Origin: Pseudomonas hygromyciniae
Lineage (GTDB): Bacteria > Pseudomonadota > Gammaproteobacteria > Pseudomonadales > Pseudomonadaceae
Assembly: GCF_016925675.1 (NCBI RefSeq)
Contig: NZ_CP070507.1
Span: 1 to 64,000, forward strand
DNA length: 64,000 nt
Reading direction: 5' to 3'
The position numbers and the translations under genes are program-made. The notes beneath the pieces are model-generated. The model searched no databases. It saw only the letters and a program-made list of their open reading frames with translations, and was not told where the DNA came from. This document shows positions 45,787 to 53,172 of this stretch, one piece after another (position 1 is the stretch's first letter; each line of letters opens with the position of its first letter).

Positions 45787-45802
45787 TTCTCGCGTGCGAG
45801 AA
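45787..45802. promoter_or_regulatory. TTCTCGC-N2-GCGAGAA palindrome, copy 3
   Basis: TTCTCGCGTGCGAGAA, the same arms with GT in place of AC at the centre. It lies 36 bases upstream of the -35 of promoter copy 7, as copy 2 lies 36 bases upstream of that of copy 1. Confidence 0.65.
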
Positions 45803-45814
45803 ACGCGACAAGCG

Positions 45815-45948
45815 GTCAATATGGATTTGACCAATAGTTGACTTTAGTTAGGCGTTGGGCGATACTACTCATGTCGAAGCAATTCCGCTTCGACGGTCTG
45901 GAACCAGCGGCGGCAACCGCTCCAGGCAAATCGCGAAGGAGTTTACGC
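45815..45948 (+). promoter_or_regulatory. repeated promoter plus leader, copy 7
   Basis: Operator half ATTTGACCAATAGTTGAC, -35 TTGACT (45838-45843), spacer 17, -10 GATACT (45861-45866). Hairpin 1 perfect; hairpin 2 outer stem is CTGGA/TCCAG, a compensated change relative to CCGGA/TCCGG. GAAGGAG before the ATG. Confidence 0.88.
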
Positions 45949-46347
45949 ATGACTATCACCGCTCAAGCCCCCGCCCTCAGCTTCAACAACTGGCTCACCC
46001 CAGCCGACTTTTTGAGCTTTGCCCAAAAGATCTGGGCGCCTGCCGTTGATTCGAGCATCGAGGCGATGGAGCGCAAAGTTGACGATCTCTACGGCGCGGC
46101 ATGTAAGCGCTTCCCCACCTATGACACCATGGTGCACAACGCTTTCTGTGCGAGCATGGATGAGGAGTTCGGCACCGATGAACAAGCCGAGGGAGTGGCG
46201 GAAGTGTTCGCGTACGCCCGCGAGGCTTATGGCTATATGTCTGCCAGTGAGAACGAAGCACAGCGCCAGGAAGACGCCGATAACGGCTTCTGCTGGCACG
46301 GCCTGGACGTTATGACCTGCCCTTGCGGTTGCTTCGAGAACGACTAA
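45949..46347 (+). CDS. hypothetical protein with C-terminal cysteine motif
   Basis: 132 residues from ATG 45949 (MTITAQAPALSFNNW). Helical body, and a C-terminal GLDVMTCPCGCFEND with three cysteines in five residues, possibly a metal site. Not recognised. It shares a run with ssb 24 bases downstream. Confidence 0.65.
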   Translation: MTITAQAPALSFNNWLTPADFLSFAQKIWAPAVDSSIEAMERKVDDLYGAACKRFPTYDTMVHNAFCASMDEEFGTDEQAEGVAEVFAYAREAYGYMSASENEAQRQEDADNGFCWHGLDVMTCPCGCFEND

Positions 46348-46371
46348 TTCAGACGGAGAAGGAGATTCATC

Positions 46372-46908
46372 ATGGCCCGTGGCGTAAACAAAGTAATCCT
46401 GGTCGGTACTTGCGGGCAGGATCCCGAAGTCCGCTACCTTCCCAATGGCAACGCCGTGACCAACCTCAGCTTGGCCACCAGCGAGCAATGGACCGATAAG
46501 CAGAGTGGCCAGAAGGTCGAGCGCACCGAGTGGCACCGTGTGTCGCTGTTCGGCAAGGTGGCCGAGATCGCCGGCGAATACCTGCGCAAAGGTTCGCAGT
46601 GCTACATCGAAGGCAAGCTGCAAACCCGCGAATGGGAGAAGGACGGAATCAAGCGTTACACCACTGAAATCATCGTCGATATGCAAGGAACGATGCAGCT
46701 GCTCGGCGGTCGCCCGCAGAACCAGCAGCCGGGCAGTGACCCCTACAACCAGGGCGGCAGTAACCAGGCCCCCCGCCAGCAAGCCCCGCGTCAGCAGCCA
46801 CCGCAGCGCCCGGCACAGCCGGCGCCGCAGCCAGCGGCAGACTTTGACAGCTTCGATGACGACATACCGTTCATGGATCCGTACCGCTTCAATTGGCACC
46901 TCCAATAA
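46372..46908 (+). CDS. ssb: single-stranded DNA-binding protein
   Basis: 178 residues. OB-fold with [53 protein letters not shown] and [12 protein letters not shown] Gln/Pro-rich linker follows. The acidic DDDIPF tip that binds partner proteins is present but is not terminal: it is followed by [11 protein letters not shown]. It covers ssDNA in replication, repair and transfer; plasmid-coded SSBs often serve conjugation. Confidence 0.96.
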   Translation: MARGVNKVILVGTCGQDPEVRYLPNGNAVTNLSLATSEQWTDKQSGQKVERTEWHRVSLFGKVAEIAGEYLRKGSQCYIEGKLQTREWEKDGIKRYTTEIIVDMQGTMQLLGGRPQNQQPGSDPYNQGGSNQAPRQQAPRQQPPQRPAQPAPQPAADFDSFDDDIPFMDPYRFNWHLQ

Positions 46909-46916
46909 TCATGAAG

Positions 46917-46965
46917 AGGGCGGGCGCCTAAGCCTGGCATGCGCTGGGCTTAGGCTCCGCCCGAT
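46917..46965 (+). terminator. long hairpin after ssb
   Basis: GGGCGGGCGCCTAAGCC pairs with GGCTTAGGCTCCGCCC around a short loop. The T-tail is poor, so termination may be partial and may leave transcription into the next small gene. Confidence 0.55.
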
Positions 46966-46996
46966 GGAAGCTGTAGGAACTTAGAGGAGAGAAATT

Positions 46997-47224
46997 GTGC
47001 GCCTGATCGCCTTTGTTCACGCGCTGGTTTTACTGGCAGTTATGTTTATGGTCGGTCGCTCCGATTTTGCGCAACATTCCGGTTATATAGGGGTAGTCGG
47101 GGCAATCATCGGAATGGTGATATCAGGCCGTAGCCAAACCCAATTGGGCAAAGCGATTGCGCTATGGCTAATCGTCACAGGTGTCGCGGCAACGACAGGT
47201 TGGCAATTTCACCTAATGGCCTAG
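46997..47224 (+). CDS. small membrane protein
   Basis: 75 residues starting with GTG or at this position with GAGGAGAG upstream. Helices LIAFVHALVLLAVMFMVG, YIGVVGAIIGMVIS and IALWLIVTGVAATTG. Unrecognised; ends 29 bases before a terminator. Confidence 0.55.
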   Translation: MRLIAFVHALVLLAVMFMVGRSDFAQHSGYIGVVGAIIGMVISGRSQTQLGKAIALWLIVTGVAATTGWQFHLMA

Positions 47225-47252
47225 TTCCGTTCCCCCCACTGTCAACGAAGAA

Positions 47253-47276
47253 GCCCCGGCACTAGCCGGGTTTTAA
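47253..47276 (+). terminator. rho-independent terminator
   Basis: CCCGGC-acta-GCCGGG followed by TTTT. It separates the ssb run from the next repeated promoter. Confidence 0.7.
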
Positions 47277-47284
47277 AACGACAG

Positions 47285-47422
47285 ACGGTCAAATTAGATT
47301 TGACCAATAGTTGACTTCAGTTTGTGCCTTTGCGATACTAACCCCGTCGAAGCAATCCCGCCTCGACAGCCTGGAACCAGCGGCGGCAACCGCTCCAGGC
47401 AAATCGCGAAGGAGATTCAAAA
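47285..47422 (+). promoter_or_regulatory. repeated promoter plus leader, copy 8
   Basis: GGTCAAATTAGATTTGACC operator core, -35 TTGACT (47311-47316), spacer 17, -10 GATACT (47334-47339). Hairpin 1 GTCGAAGC-aatccc-GCCTCGAC with one mismatch, hairpin 2 outer stem CTGGA/TCCAG. GAAGGAG before the DUF932 start. Confidence 0.88.
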
Positions 47423-48250
47423 ATGCGTCTATCCAGCAACTTCCGTAACCCTTGCATGGTCCGCAGCGACAGCCCGCTGAGTAATGACGAGATCGCACGT
47501 GTTGCCCCCTCGATCTTTGCCGAGGAAGCACATGAAAGCCGCTCCGATCGCTACCGCTACATTCCCACCGTTGACGTACTGGAAGCGCTGCGCAGTGAAG
47601 GGTTTATGCCGTTCATGGCGTGCCAAACCCGCGTGCGTAACACCGACAAGCGCGAACACACCAAGCACATGATCCGCCTGCGTCACGCCAACACCATCGT
47701 TGCCAAAGAGGCCAACGAAATCATCCTGCTGAACAGCCACGATGGCACGAGCAGCTACCAGATGATGGGCGGTTGCTTCCGTTTCGTGTGCGCCAATGGC
47801 CTGGTACTGGGTGACGCCGCGATGGATCAGAAAGTCCGCCACAGCGGGCGTCAGGATGTTATCGGGGATGTGATCGAGGGCGCATATGAAGTCCTGAATC
47901 AGTTCCAGCTGATCGAGGAACAGCGCGAAACCATGAAGGGTATCCAGCTGGGCGGCGACCTGCAGCACGCCTTTGCCGAGGCTGCACTTGCCTACCGCTA
48001 CGACCCGGCAGACGGCCCGGCTCCGGTGACCGCTAGCCAGCTTCTGGCACCACGGCGCCGCGAAGACGCCACCAACGACCTCTGGTCGACCTTCAACCGC
48101 GTACAGGAAAACACCATCAAGGGAGGGCTGCGAGGCCGCAACAAACAAGGGCGCCGTACCAGCACCCGTGCCGTTTCCGGCATTGACCAGGACGTGAAAT
48201 TGAATCGCGCCCTGTGGGTACTGGCCCAGCACCTGCGCCAAGCCGCCTAA
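47423..48250 (+). CDS. DUF932 family protein
   Basis: 275 residues. DVLEALRSEGFMPFMACQTRV, RLRHANTIVAKEANEIILLN and FRFVCANGLVLGD are the DUF932 signature, a common protein of plasmids, phages and integrative elements. A link to phage/plasmid early functions is known, a precise activity is not. Product of promoter-leader copy 8. Confidence 0.9.
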   Translation: MRLSSNFRNPCMVRSDSPLSNDEIARVAPSIFAEEAHESRSDRYRYIPTVDVLEALRSEGFMPFMACQTRVRNTDKREHTKHMIRLRHANTIVAKEANEIILLNSHDGTSSYQMMGGCFRFVCANGLVLGDAAMDQKVRHSGRQDVIGDVIEGAYEVLNQFQLIEEQRETMKGIQLGGDLQHAFAEAALAYRYDPADGPAPVTASQLLAPRRREDATNDLWSTFNRVQENTIKGGLRGRNKQGRRTSTRAVSGIDQDVKLNRALWVLAQHLRQAA

Positions 48251-48308
48251 CAGCCCCAGGCCGGGCGCCCACCGCGCCCGGCCTGCACCATGCAAGGAGA
48301 TCGCAGCC

Positions 48309-48731
48309 ATGCAAAAAGTTTTCTATGTACCCGGCCAAACCGCAATCATCGACTATGCCCGCCAGATCGGCCCCAATGCTTGGGCCGCTCGCGCAACCTG
48401 GCTGATGCTGCCAGAGATCCAGGTAATGCACCCCGGCGCTGTGCTGGGCGATGAAGTAGGCTTTCTGCAAGCGCAGGAAGCCGCCCACGGCACCCAGCCG
48501 GCGCGCATCACCGAAACCCGGTATGACTTCGCGCTTAGCCGCGCTCAGGTGCTCGACTATAACGCCGGCGAGGCCGGCGATTCGTTCATACTGCAGGCCC
48601 CCGAGGTTGGCGACCTGGTGCGCGTGTACGCCCGTTCAAACGGGCGTTACTGGACGTTCCTGGCGCTGCCAACGATCACGCATTGCGAGATCTGGCAGCG
48701 GATCCGCGAGCAGGGGGCCGCGGCTGATTGA
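48309..48731 (+). CDS. hypothetical protein
   Basis: 140 residues, soluble, beta-rich second half (ILQAPEVGDLVRVYARSNGR, YWTFLALPTITHCEIW). It begins 25 bases after a strong GC hairpin (GGCCGGGCGC-ccacc-GCGCCCGGCC at 48258-48282) and an AAGGAG site. Unrecognised. Confidence 0.6.
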   Translation: MQKVFYVPGQTAIIDYARQIGPNAWAARATWLMLPEIQVMHPGAVLGDEVGFLQAQEAAHGTQPARITETRYDFALSRAQVLDYNAGEAGDSFILQAPEVGDLVRVYARSNGRYWTFLALPTITHCEIWQRIREQGAAAD

Positions 48732-48754
48732 CTACTGACACTAGGAGCTGATGA

Positions 48755-49066
48755 ATGCAGCCGATGTACACCAAAGAAGAATGGAAGAAGGTTGCGCCCC
48801 TGTTTGCTTCCAAGCGCCTGGCCATCTCGACTGTCGAGGTGGCCAAGGCCGTTCTGGTCGATGGCCAGCGCATCACCGACGTAGCCGAGGCCAGAGGGAT
48901 GACCAAGCAGACCGCCCACGCAGCGGTTAAGCGCGTGCGGAAAATCCTTGAAGAACAGGGCGCCGGCGAACTGGTACCCGTTCTTGTGTGGCTGCCCCCC
49001 GAGCTGGCCGAGCAGGTACGGGAAATGGCCAAGCCATTCCCGCAGCCTGCTGCCCCGAAAAAGTAG
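48755..49066 (+). CDS. TrfB/KorA-related DNA-binding protein
   Basis: 103 residues. The core LAISTVEVAKAVLVDGQRIT and DVAEARGMTKQTAHAAVKRV is the TrfB/KorA HTH region. KorA proteins repress plasmid backbone promoters in a coordinated way. It is the best in-window candidate for the regulator of the repeated operators or the TTCTCGC palindromes, but this is inference from location. Confidence 0.8.
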   Translation: MQPMYTKEEWKKVAPLFASKRLAISTVEVAKAVLVDGQRITDVAEARGMTKQTAHAAVKRVRKILEEQGAGELVPVLVWLPPELAEQVREMAKPFPQPAAPKK

Positions 49067-49085
49067 GTCGATAGGAGAGAGGTTC

Positions 49086-49442
49086 ATGGAGAGAGCTACT
49101 AAATCTGCTGCTGCACTAATGCTATGGAGTGCGCTTGTGGTTGCCGCCCTACATTTCACCTGGCCAGCGGCCACGCTACCGGTCGAAGAGATCCCAGCAC
49201 TACCTGGAGTTGAGCAATGCGGGTTCGATAAATTCGAGAATTGCTTCGCCAAAGCCGTCACGCAGCGTCAGTGGATTTTCACGCGCCGTAATGAGTTCGC
49301 GGAATCTTACCCGGAGAGAACCCACAACCATCTGTTGATCGGTTCGATTGCCTGGGTAGCCCCAATCGCCCTGTTTTTTGCGGTCCGTCAATATCGGCAG
49401 GGCCACGGCAAAACTCGGAAGGAGAAACGTAATGTCGTTTGA
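49086..49442 (+). CDS. hypothetical membrane protein
   Basis: 118 residues from ATG 49086 (MERATKSAAALM). N-terminal helix ALMLWSALVVAALHFTW, a middle loop with two cysteines (EQCGFDKFENCFAKAV), and a second helix LLIGSIAWVAPIALFFAV. Periplasmic disulfide likely. Overlaps the next gene by 11 bases. Unknown role. Confidence 0.6.
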   Translation: MERATKSAAALMLWSALVVAALHFTWPAATLPVEEIPALPGVEQCGFDKFENCFAKAVTQRQWIFTRRNEFAESYPERTHNHLLIGSIAWVAPIALFFAVRQYRQGHGKTRKEKRNVV

Positions 49443-50448
49443 TGCACTCATTTTTCCAGGCGACCGGGTTCATTCGGTTTCCATTCATAACGTGACCCTT
49501 GTCGGTGGCCAGCTTAGCGAGGACGGGGTAACGCCCCAAATGATCGTTGAGTACCAGGGGAAACAGCATGTTTTGCGCGCCACTCGCCCAGTGTACGAGA
49601 AGGACATAGGCAAAGTGGGATACGTGCTGCCATCACAATTTCCGTCTGCAGCCGAATACGGCTCCACGATTTTCCGGGCATACCAGGATCAGAGCCTGCG
49701 CCGCGTATACGAACTGGACACCACGAACGACGAATATCACATGGTGCCGCTTAATCATGGAAAGTGGCCCCATCATCGTGCTCACCTGCAATGCGGTTGG
49801 CGTTGCGACAGTCGGCCTACTGGCTTTCTCGCACCGGCAGGGCTTGTGCCCGGGGCCAATGGTGAGTTCGTACCGGACGAAACGGAAGTCGTATCTGTGC
49901 GCATCCCCCCCGAATTTGAATGGGAAGCACGCCGGCATCAGATGAAAGCTGCCGATCTGCTCGAAAGCTTTATCGGTGACCTGGCTGGCATCCAGAACTA
50001 TGCAAACAAACCTCGGGCTGATCGCTTCGGTAGCAACGGCAGCGATGAACGCATGCTGGCCGAAAACTGGCTGGAGCGTGCGCATGGTATGAAGGCCATC
50101 GACCTGGACCAGTTGAGCCAGCAGATCGAAGAAGCCGAGGAATGGGACGCGCAGCAGGACGAATGGTCGGAGCAGCTGGGGGAATACGCTGATCGAGGCG
50201 GTGATCCTCGCCAGTTGCTGGAAGCCGTTGACGGTGTGCTGACCAAGCTGGACGAGTTGGGGCCTGATTTTGTGCTGGATCTGCAGGCCGAGGTTGAAGC
50301 GACTCAAACCCTACCCAAACTCACCGAGTTGAATCCCTCGCAGCTGGCGTACCTTGAAAAGTGGCTGGCCAGCAACGGCCCGAACAACCTCCTGAAATGG
50401 CCTGGTTGGCATGACGCCCGACTTGGCCAGGCTCCGAAAGACGTTTGA
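49432..50448 (+). CDS. hypothetical protein
   Basis: 338 residues from ATG 49432 (MSFDALIFPGDRVHSV) with AAGGAG upstream. N-terminal beta region, a middle with CGWRCD, and a long helical acidic C-terminal half (LDQLSQQIEEAEEWDAQQDE). I do not recognise it. It is the last backbone gene before repeat copy C and the second island. Confidence 0.6.
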   Translation: MSFDALIFPGDRVHSVSIHNVTLVGGQLSEDGVTPQMIVEYQGKQHVLRATRPVYEKDIGKVGYVLPSQFPSAAEYGSTIFRAYQDQSLRRVYELDTTNDEYHMVPLNHGKWPHHRAHLQCGWRCDSRPTGFLAPAGLVPGANGEFVPDETEVVSVRIPPEFEWEARRHQMKAADLLESFIGDLAGIQNYANKPRADRFGSNGSDERMLAENWLERAHGMKAIDLDQLSQQIEEAEEWDAQQDEWSEQLGEYADRGGDPRQLLEAVDGVLTKLDELGPDFVLDLQAEVEATQTLPKLTELNPSQLAYLEKWLASNGPNNLLKWPGWHDARLGQAPKDV

Positions 50449-50460
50449 CTTCCCCTCTTG

Positions 50461-50583
50461 TGCGTGCCCCCTTCGGGGGGCGGCTGTCGTGAACCAAGCC
50501 CCGGCCAAAAGCACGCCGGGTCTTGGCCCTTCGGGCTTCCATCCTCACGCCTCCGGCCTTCGGCCTGCGCGCTCCGCTTGCCG
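50461..50583 (+). repeat. ~450-bp intergenic repeat, truncated copy C
   Basis: First 120 bases of the repeat (hairpin GTGCCCCC-ttcg-GGGGGC through CGCGCTCCGCTTGCC). The rest is missing, replaced by unrelated sequence, apparently by the arrival of other DNA. Confidence 0.85.
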
Positions 50584-50857
50584 TTTGTATCGTACGGCCG
50601 AGGGGGCAATTCCTAACCCGGCCTCGCGGCCGGGATGGCCCATCCCACCTGGTAATCAAGATCGAGGGCGAGCCGGCCAGCAGGCCGGGCGCTGCAGCAG
50701 CTCGCGTGGGAGCAAGTGCACGGCTCGGGAAATCGCCCTGCAGTTGCCCACCGCCCAGGCGATGATGCACACCTGGTCCGTGGACAACTGCACCGCTCGC
50801 TCTGGCCCTTGTTGGGGCCTCGCTCGCTGGACGATTTTGCGTGCGCGAGCTGCTGCA
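50584..50857 (+). other. short decayed segment before island 2
   Basis: No intact gene. One plus-strand frame (AREIALQLPTAQAMMHTWSV) looks like a scrap of a protein cut by the inverted repeat that follows, but I cannot name it. Confidence 0.3.
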
Positions 50858-50895
50858 GGGGAGCCCGCAGAATTCGGAAAAAATCGTACGCTAAC
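50858..50895 (+). repeat. Tn1721-type 38-bp inverted repeat, left edge of island 2
   Basis: Begins GGGGAGCCCGCAGAATTCGG and ends CGTACGCTAAC; GGGG faces left. It agrees with the Tn1721 repeat as I recall it except for the last base. It probably pairs with the repeat at 61827-61864. Confidence 0.85.
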
Positions 50896-50939
50896 AGTTC
50901 AAGCGTCCCGGCCACGCCTGACTGTAGCTTGTTGACTGG

Positions 50940-51902
50940 TCAATCTGTCTCGCGGGTAAAGCGATAGAACAAGTTCGGCTCGCTGACCACGTACAAATAC
51001 CCTTCATCGTCGATGGTTACGCCTTCGGCTTGGGGTATACCTTTCAGCAAACCAGCAAACCCCCTCGCCAAGGAGCGGAAACTCACCACCTTGCCCTCGT
51101 CGGTCATTTCAATCAGCAGTTTCGACTCGTCGCTGAGCAGGATCAGATGGCCGCTCTGTTGATCGAATACAACCGAAGACAAGTCAGTGGCAAACACCTT
51201 GTCTTTTACTAGGTTGGACATGTCGCGGACGTGCAGGGAAACGCCTCCTTCCAGGCTGGCACGAAGGCCGCTCACTTCCAGTAATTGCCGGGGGTCACGC
51301 TCCTTGGTCACAAACAAACGATCACCTTTTAGGTCGTAGGCGAGCCCTTCAAGGCCTTTGTTGTCCTCCTTGCCAAGCGCCAAGGTTAGCGCTGAATACT
51401 GGTCTAGGCTCAATGGTCGATCAGGAGAAAGCTTACCGTATTCGTCGATGGGGATATCCACGATAACCAGGCTCTGCCGCCGCTCTTCGGCAATGACCAG
51501 TTGACCGTTGCCGGCATAGGACACCGCTTCCACGTCGTGGAAGCCATCCAGGCTGTAACGTCGCTCCACGTCACCGTCACGACTGAGGGCCAGCAGCTCG
51601 TTCGGGCCATTGGTAACCGCCCACAGCAGATTTAGGTCAGGATCGAAGGTCAGGCCCGAAAGGTTGTTGTCCACACCGGGAACCGCCTTAGCATCCAGCT
51701 CAACCCGATAGCCAGGCAGCCACACAGAGCGCTCCTGCCAATCGTCTGTGTGCCAGTGGGTCTTGATCCAAAAGTACAGACGATCATCAAGGTGATGAGT
51801 ACGTACTTGGAATACGGTGAGCAACACAAGGCATACAAGCGCCCACATCCAAACACTTACTTTCCGTGTTCGGCCCAGCCAGTTTTTAGCCATCAAATAC
51901 AT
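50940..51902 (-). CDS. SdiA-regulated domain (YjiK-like) protein
   Basis: 320 residues. An N-terminal signal anchor (VWMWALVCLVLLTVFQV) leads to a beta-propeller-like domain with repeats such as NLSGLTFDPDLNLLWAVTNG, GLEGLAYDLKGDRLFVTKE and SSVVFDQQSGHLILLSDES. This is the SdiA-regulated/YjiK family; function unknown, periplasmic or membrane-attached. It is the last gene of the sulP operon. Confidence 0.85.
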   Translation of the reverse strand: MYLMAKNWLGRTRKVSVWMWALVCLVLLTVFQVRTHHLDDRLYFWIKTHWHTDDWQERSVWLPGYRVELDAKAVPGVDNNLSGLTFDPDLNLLWAVTNGPNELLALSRDGDVERRYSLDGFHDVEAVSYAGNGQLVIAEERRQSLVIVDIPIDEYGKLSPDRPLSLDQYSALTLALGKEDNKGLEGLAYDLKGDRLFVTKERDPRQLLEVSGLRASLEGGVSLHVRDMSNLVKDKVFATDLSSVVFDQQSGHLILLSDESKLLIEMTDEGKVVSFRSLARGFAGLLKGIPQAEGVTIDDEGYLYVVSEPNLFYRFTRETD

Positions 51903-51947
51903 TAGAAGCCTCGTTAAATCAGACTGACGCCACGAGCCGTGATGGTT

Positions 51948-52307
51948 TCAACCCGACTCGGCGCGGCTGGCACAGGTGATACACAACGGCGTGGCCGGAT
52001 CGAACTCCAGACGGCCCGAGGCGATCAACTCGCCGCATTGGTTACACCAGCCATAGTCGCCCTCGTGCCAGCGCTTGAGGGCCAGTTGGAGACGGACACG
52101 TTCATGCCGTGCACGACTGCGGATCGCATCGTTCATCGCTTGTTGCTGGAGTGCGTCCATTCTCGATAGACGCCCCACCTTGCTTTGATCCAGCTCTACC
52201 GATTGCGAGCGAGACTCAGCGTCTCCCAGCAATCGATCCAGCTCGGCAGCCCGCTGTTCCAGTAGGGTCTTGAAATGGGCAAGATCGAGGGCGTCGTCCA
52301 GGCTCAT
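51948..52307 (-). CDS. TraR/DksA-family zinc-finger protein
   Basis: 119 residues. A helical N-terminal hairpin (AHFKTLLEQRAAELDRLLGD) and a C4 zinc finger (CNQCGELI...LCITCA). DksA-like proteins act in the secondary channel of RNA polymerase. The coiled-coil tip motif is not evident. It overlaps the uspA stop by one base. Confidence 0.88.
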   Translation of the reverse strand: MSLDDALDLAHFKTLLEQRAAELDRLLGDAESRSQSVELDQSKVGRLSRMDALQQQAMNDAIRSRARHERVRLQLALKRWHEGDYGWCNQCGELIASGRLEFDPATPLCITCASRAESG

Positions 52308-53158
52308 TAGCGCAGCAGTAACAGCGGACTGGTGGTGGTACGGAGCATGCTGGTAGTGGTGCTGCCGACCAGGAACTGCCGGATACGTGAGTGTCCATAA
52401 GCCCCCATCACTAGCAGATCGATGCCATGCTCTTTCTGATAGGCGTGCAGGGTACGTTCTATTTCACCGCTCCGAGTCTCAGCGCGAACGGTAAATCCGG
52501 CGTTGATCAGCACTTTCTGCGCCCAGTCCAGCTGCGCGGACGCTTCGTCGTTCACGGGCCCAACCATGACCAGATGGATCGGCAGCCCCTTCAGCAGCGG
52601 GCTGGCTGCCAGCATCTCCACACCCTTGCGGGTTGTAGCGCCGCCATCGAATGCCAGCATCGCGCTCTTGGGCTTTTGGAAGTTGGCCGGGGTGACCAGG
52701 ATTGGCCGGTGCATGATACGAATAACGCTTTCCAGCTGGCTTCCGACATGCTGACTCAGACCGCCACTAGACTCGCCCTGGCGACCGATAACCAGCAAGC
52801 GCGTTTCACTTTGCAGCTCTTGCAAGCTCTCCAGTAAATCGCCATGTCGCTGCTTGGACTCCGGTGCGCGCACACCATCATTCACGGCCCGTTCTTTCGC
52901 GGCTGCAAGCATGATTCGCCCTTGTTCAAGGGCCAACTTGCCGCGCTGTTCATCCAGGGAAGCAAGCTCATCAAGCAGGTGCTCGCGGCTGCCAAGGCCA
53001 ATGTTGCCACTCAAATCTGCTGCAACCGGATACTGGCGCTGATCCAGCACATGCAGGAAGGTCAGCGGCGCTTCCAGGCTCAGACTGGCCCAGGCCGCGT
53101 AGTCGCAAACAGCTGGAGCCGAGGTGGAACCGTCGATACAGGCAATTACGTGGGTCAT
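52307..53158 (-). CDS. uspA: tandem universal stress protein
   Basis: 283 residues with two Usp domains. The second holds the nucleotide-binding GAYGHSRIRQFLVGSTT loop. The first (VIACIDGSTSAPAVCDYA) lacks a clear G-x9-G loop. Such proteins bind ATP and support stress survival. Coupled to sulP (14-base gap) and dksA, as in sulP-usp modules of mobile islands. Confidence 0.92.
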   Translation of the reverse strand: MTHVIACIDGSTSAPAVCDYAAWASLSLEAPLTFLHVLDQRQYPVAADLSGNIGLGSREHLLDELASLDEQRGKLALEQGRIMLAAAKERAVNDGVRAPESKQRHGDLLESLQELQSETRLLVIGRQGESSGGLSQHVGSQLESVIRIMHRPILVTPANFQKPKSAMLAFDGGATTRKGVEMLAASPLLKGLPIHLVMVGPVNDEASAQLDWAQKVLINAGFTVRAETRSGEIERTLHAYQKEHGIDLLVMGAYGHSRIRQFLVGSTTTSMLRTTTSPLLLLR

Positions 53159-53172
53159 TGTTGTTCTCCTTC

